64,000 nucleotides of DNA from Anaerotignum lactatifermentans DSM 14214. Lineage in GTDB: Bacteria > Bacillota > Clostridia > Lachnospirales > Anaerotignaceae. Shown here one piece after another: positions 62,089 through 64,000 of this stretch (positions within the stretch are counted from its first letter, which is position 1; each line of letters begins with the position of its first letter). The stretch lies in contig NZ_FRAH01000010.1 in assembly GCF_900142265.1 (NCBI RefSeq), positions 1 to 64,000 of the forward strand, in the 5' to 3' direction. Both the position numbers and the translations under genes were made by a program. Below the pieces are notes generated by a model. The model had not been told where the DNA came from, searched no databases, and was given only the letters and a program-made list of their open reading frames with translations.

Positions 62089-64000
62089 TTAGCAGCATTC
62101 CTGTTCAATTTCATAAGGATTTGCCTTCTTAGTAAATTTCATCTTATTACGGAATGCCTGCACAAAACGATCCAAAATCATGTACAGCAAAGGAACGACT
62201 ACCAATGTCAGGAATGTAGATGCCGCCAGACCGCCGGCAATGACAAGACCCATGCCCTTCAGTGTTTCACTGTTGGTACCATTGGAGAAAATCATAGGGA
62301 ACTGCCCCAAAATTGTCGTCAATGCTGTCATCAGGATAGGTCGTAATCTGGTAGGACACGCAGTCAAAATGGCATCTACCAGAGAATAACCATCTCTGTT
62401 TCGCAAAATGTCAATATAGTCAATCAATACAATACCATTGTTTACAACGATACCTACTAGCACCAGACAACCGATCAAAGCCATCATGCTCAGAGGTTCT
62501 CCTGTAATGAACAACAGGAAGATTGCCCCTGTAAATGCCAGAGGAATGGTAAACATGATGATAAAAGGATTTACAAAAGATTCGAACTGTGCTGCCATGA
62601 CCATGTAAACCAGCGCGATTGCCAGTACAATGACCAGACCCAAAGAGGAGAATGTATCATTCATCATCTCATTGGTACCGCCCAGCTTCACACTGTAGCC
62701 ATCAGGTACAGTCATCTGGTCGATGATTGCCTGAATATCGTTGCCAACACTGCCGCTGTCACGACCATATACATCACAGGAAATGGTTACATATCTGCTC
62801 TGGTCATCTCTGGAAATGGAAGATGGTACATTTTCCATAGTGATTTCAGCAACAGAGGACAAAGGAATCACCTTACCGTCACCTGTCATAATAGACAGAT
62901 CATTGATATCACTCAATGTTGACATACTGTCATCAGGGAATACGATACGAATATCCATTTCTGTACCGTCTGCTTTCAATGTGGTTGCTGTAAAGCCAGA
63001 AACGGTATTTCTTACCTGACTTGCAATATCAGAGCCTGTCAAACCATACTGTCTTGCACGTTCTTTATCAATTTTCAATGCAACTTCTGTATCCTGATCT
63101 TCCAGAGAGCTGCTTACCTGACGCACACCTTCCACCTGTTCCATCTGGGATGCAATTTGGTCACTGATTTCCTGCAGTTTATCCATATCATCACCATAGA
63201 TTTCTACAGATACACCACCGCCCATCATAGAGCCCATACTGGAACTGGAGGAAACGCTGATTTCTGCACCAGCGATGTTCTTCACAGAATTACGTACTTC
63301 TTCTACAATTTCATCTGTACTGCGGTCACGTTCGTTTTTGTCAACCAATACACAGCTGATGCTGCTTTCTTCAGAACTGCCCATGATGGAACCGGAAGAA
63401 CCAGACATCGTAACGCTCATGGATACCATTTCAGGAATCTGTTCCAGAATTTCTTCCACCTGCAGGGACAATGCATCCACTGTATCCAGATTGCTGCCCT
63501 TTGGTGCTTTCACGGTTACAGAAAAAGTACCTTCGTCAGAGAATGGCATCAATTCCATACCAACGGATGGAAGCATACACAAAGAAGCGAGGAATACCAG
63601 CAGCACACAGGAAAGTGTTCTCTTCTTGTGCCAAACTGCCCATCTCAAAAATCTGCCATACAATTCGCTCAGTTTTTTCATACCGATATCGAACATATTC
63701 AGCATCTTATTGATGAAGTCCAGTTTTTTCGGTGCTTTATTTCGATGTACATTATTTACATAGTTCCCTGCCAGCATAGGTACCACTGTCATAGCAGAGA
63801 TCAAAGACATTGCCAGAGAGAATACAATGGCAAGAGCCAAGTCTGTCATCATCTGCATCATCATACCTGATACGAAAACGAAAGGAATGAATACAACAAT
63901 GGTTGTCAATGTAGATGCGATCAAGGAAGAACGCACTTCTCTGCCGGCACGATAGGTTCCTTTTACCTTGCCGTAGCCAAGAGTGGTACGATAACGGTAA
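62089..64000 (-). CDS. RND-family efflux pump permease, N-terminus beyond the window
   Basis: The C-terminal 637 codons of a hydrophobe/amphiphile-type RND exporter; the frame is open to the window edge, so the gene starts outside. Visible are REVRSSLIASTLTTIVVFIP at the front, a large extracellular domain (about 140-430), and the second membrane half with PFIIMFTIPLAFTGAIFLL, GCLVLVGIVVNNGIVLIDYI and RLRPILMTALTTILGQFPM. It uses the proton gradient to export drugs or lipids. A Met/Gly/Ser-rich stretch (SSSSSMGSMMGGG) sits in the porter domain. It is followed 16 bases later by the TolC-like gene. Confidence 0.93.
   Translation of the reverse strand, partial: YRYRTTLGYGKVKGTYRAGREVRSSLIASTLTTIVVFIPFVFVSGMMMQMMTDLALAIVFSLAMSLISAMTVVPMLAGNYVNNVHRNKAPKKLDFINKMLNMFDIGMKKLSELYGRFLRWAVWHKKRTLSCVLLVFLASLCMLPSVGMELMPFSDEGTFSVTVKAPKGSNLDTVDALSLQVEEILEQIPEMVSMSVTMSGSSGSIMGSSEESSISCVLVDKNERDRSTDEIVEEVRNSVKNIAGAEISVSSSSSMGSMMGGGVSVEIYGDDMDKLQEISDQIASQMEQVEGVRQVSSSLEDQDTEVALKIDKERARQYGLTGSDIASQVRNTVSGFTATTLKADGTEMDIRIVFPDDSMSTLSDINDLSIMTGDGKVIPLSSVAEITMENVPSSISRDDQSRYVTISCDVYGRDSGSVGNDIQAIIDQMTVPDGYSVKLGGTNEMMNDTFSSLGLVIVLAIALVYMVMAAQFESFVNPFIIMFTIPLAFTGAIFLLFITGEPLSMMALIGCLVLVGIVVNNGIVLIDYIDILRNRDGYSLVDAILTACPTRLRPILMTALTTILGQFPMIFSNGTNSETLKGMGLVIAGGLAASTFLTLVVVPLLYMILDRFVQAFRNKMKFTKKANPYEIEQECC

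Overview
The window looks like a chromosomal segment of an anaerobic, Gram-positive, low-GC Firmicute of the Lachnospiraceae/Anaerotignum kind. This is inferred from strong AGGAGG-type ribosome sites, an Agr quorum-sensing locus, a pyruvate formate-lyase pair, BlaI/BlaR1, LytTR and WYL regulators, and the protein sequence style; no rRNA gene is present to confirm it. Most genes lie on the minus strand.

Layout. 1-323: 3' end of an IS3-family element. 1351-3557: GntR regulator and lactate-permease-type transporter, facing each other and fused by a deletion that truncates both, plus a VOC-fold protein. 4079-5569: large unrecognised HTH protein. 5902-8810: complete agrA-agrC-agrD-agrB system, including a 52-codon agrD. 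9019-15672: reductive pyrimidine degradation operon (M20 amidohydrolase, hydA, DUF1097, preA) with a sigma-54 promoter, paired enhancer sites and its own enhancer-binding protein. 16133-19975: small hypothetical genes, TetR, and a MarR-controlled MFS-CBS gene broken twice. 20240-22786: pantothenate genes panG-panB-panC. 23180-27560: blaI-blaR1 and a divergent lipoprotein/membrane-protein pair with BlaI-like boxes. 27744-30688: OmpR-type two-component system with a PepSY lipoprotein. 30836-37282: F-type ATP synthase operon in which the delta C-terminal domain is fused to alpha and the delta N-terminal domain is absent. 37654-38565: PadR regulator with two ATGT-N8-ACAT boxes. 38895-42040: pflA-pflB under a ZTP (pfl-motif) riboswitch. 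42192-44203: two stalk-domain (PF07833-like) exported proteins. 44438-52077: drug-export cluster (heterodimeric ABC pair, MATE, NmrA-like protein, two MarR regulators, a kinase), with several broken genes. 52185-60750: RNA-repair island. 60918-64000: TolC-like protein and RND pump, cut by the window end.

The most unusual region is 52185-60750: two WYL regulators, then three tandem cloverleaf-like RNA elements (58204-58482), then a Ro60-like DUF2828 protein, the RNA ligase RtcB, and an RlaP-type nucleotidyltransferase. rtcB is split exactly between two codons of its active-site motif by a 2,500-bp group II intron lying in the sense direction. The layout recalls the rsr-yrlBA-rtcBA operon of Salmonella, but with a different Ro-like protein, different RNAs and WYL regulators.

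A second theme is gene decay. At least six genes carry deletions, nonsense codons or one-base indels, several of them at A-runs. These are either true pseudogenes, slippage-controlled genes, or assembly errors.
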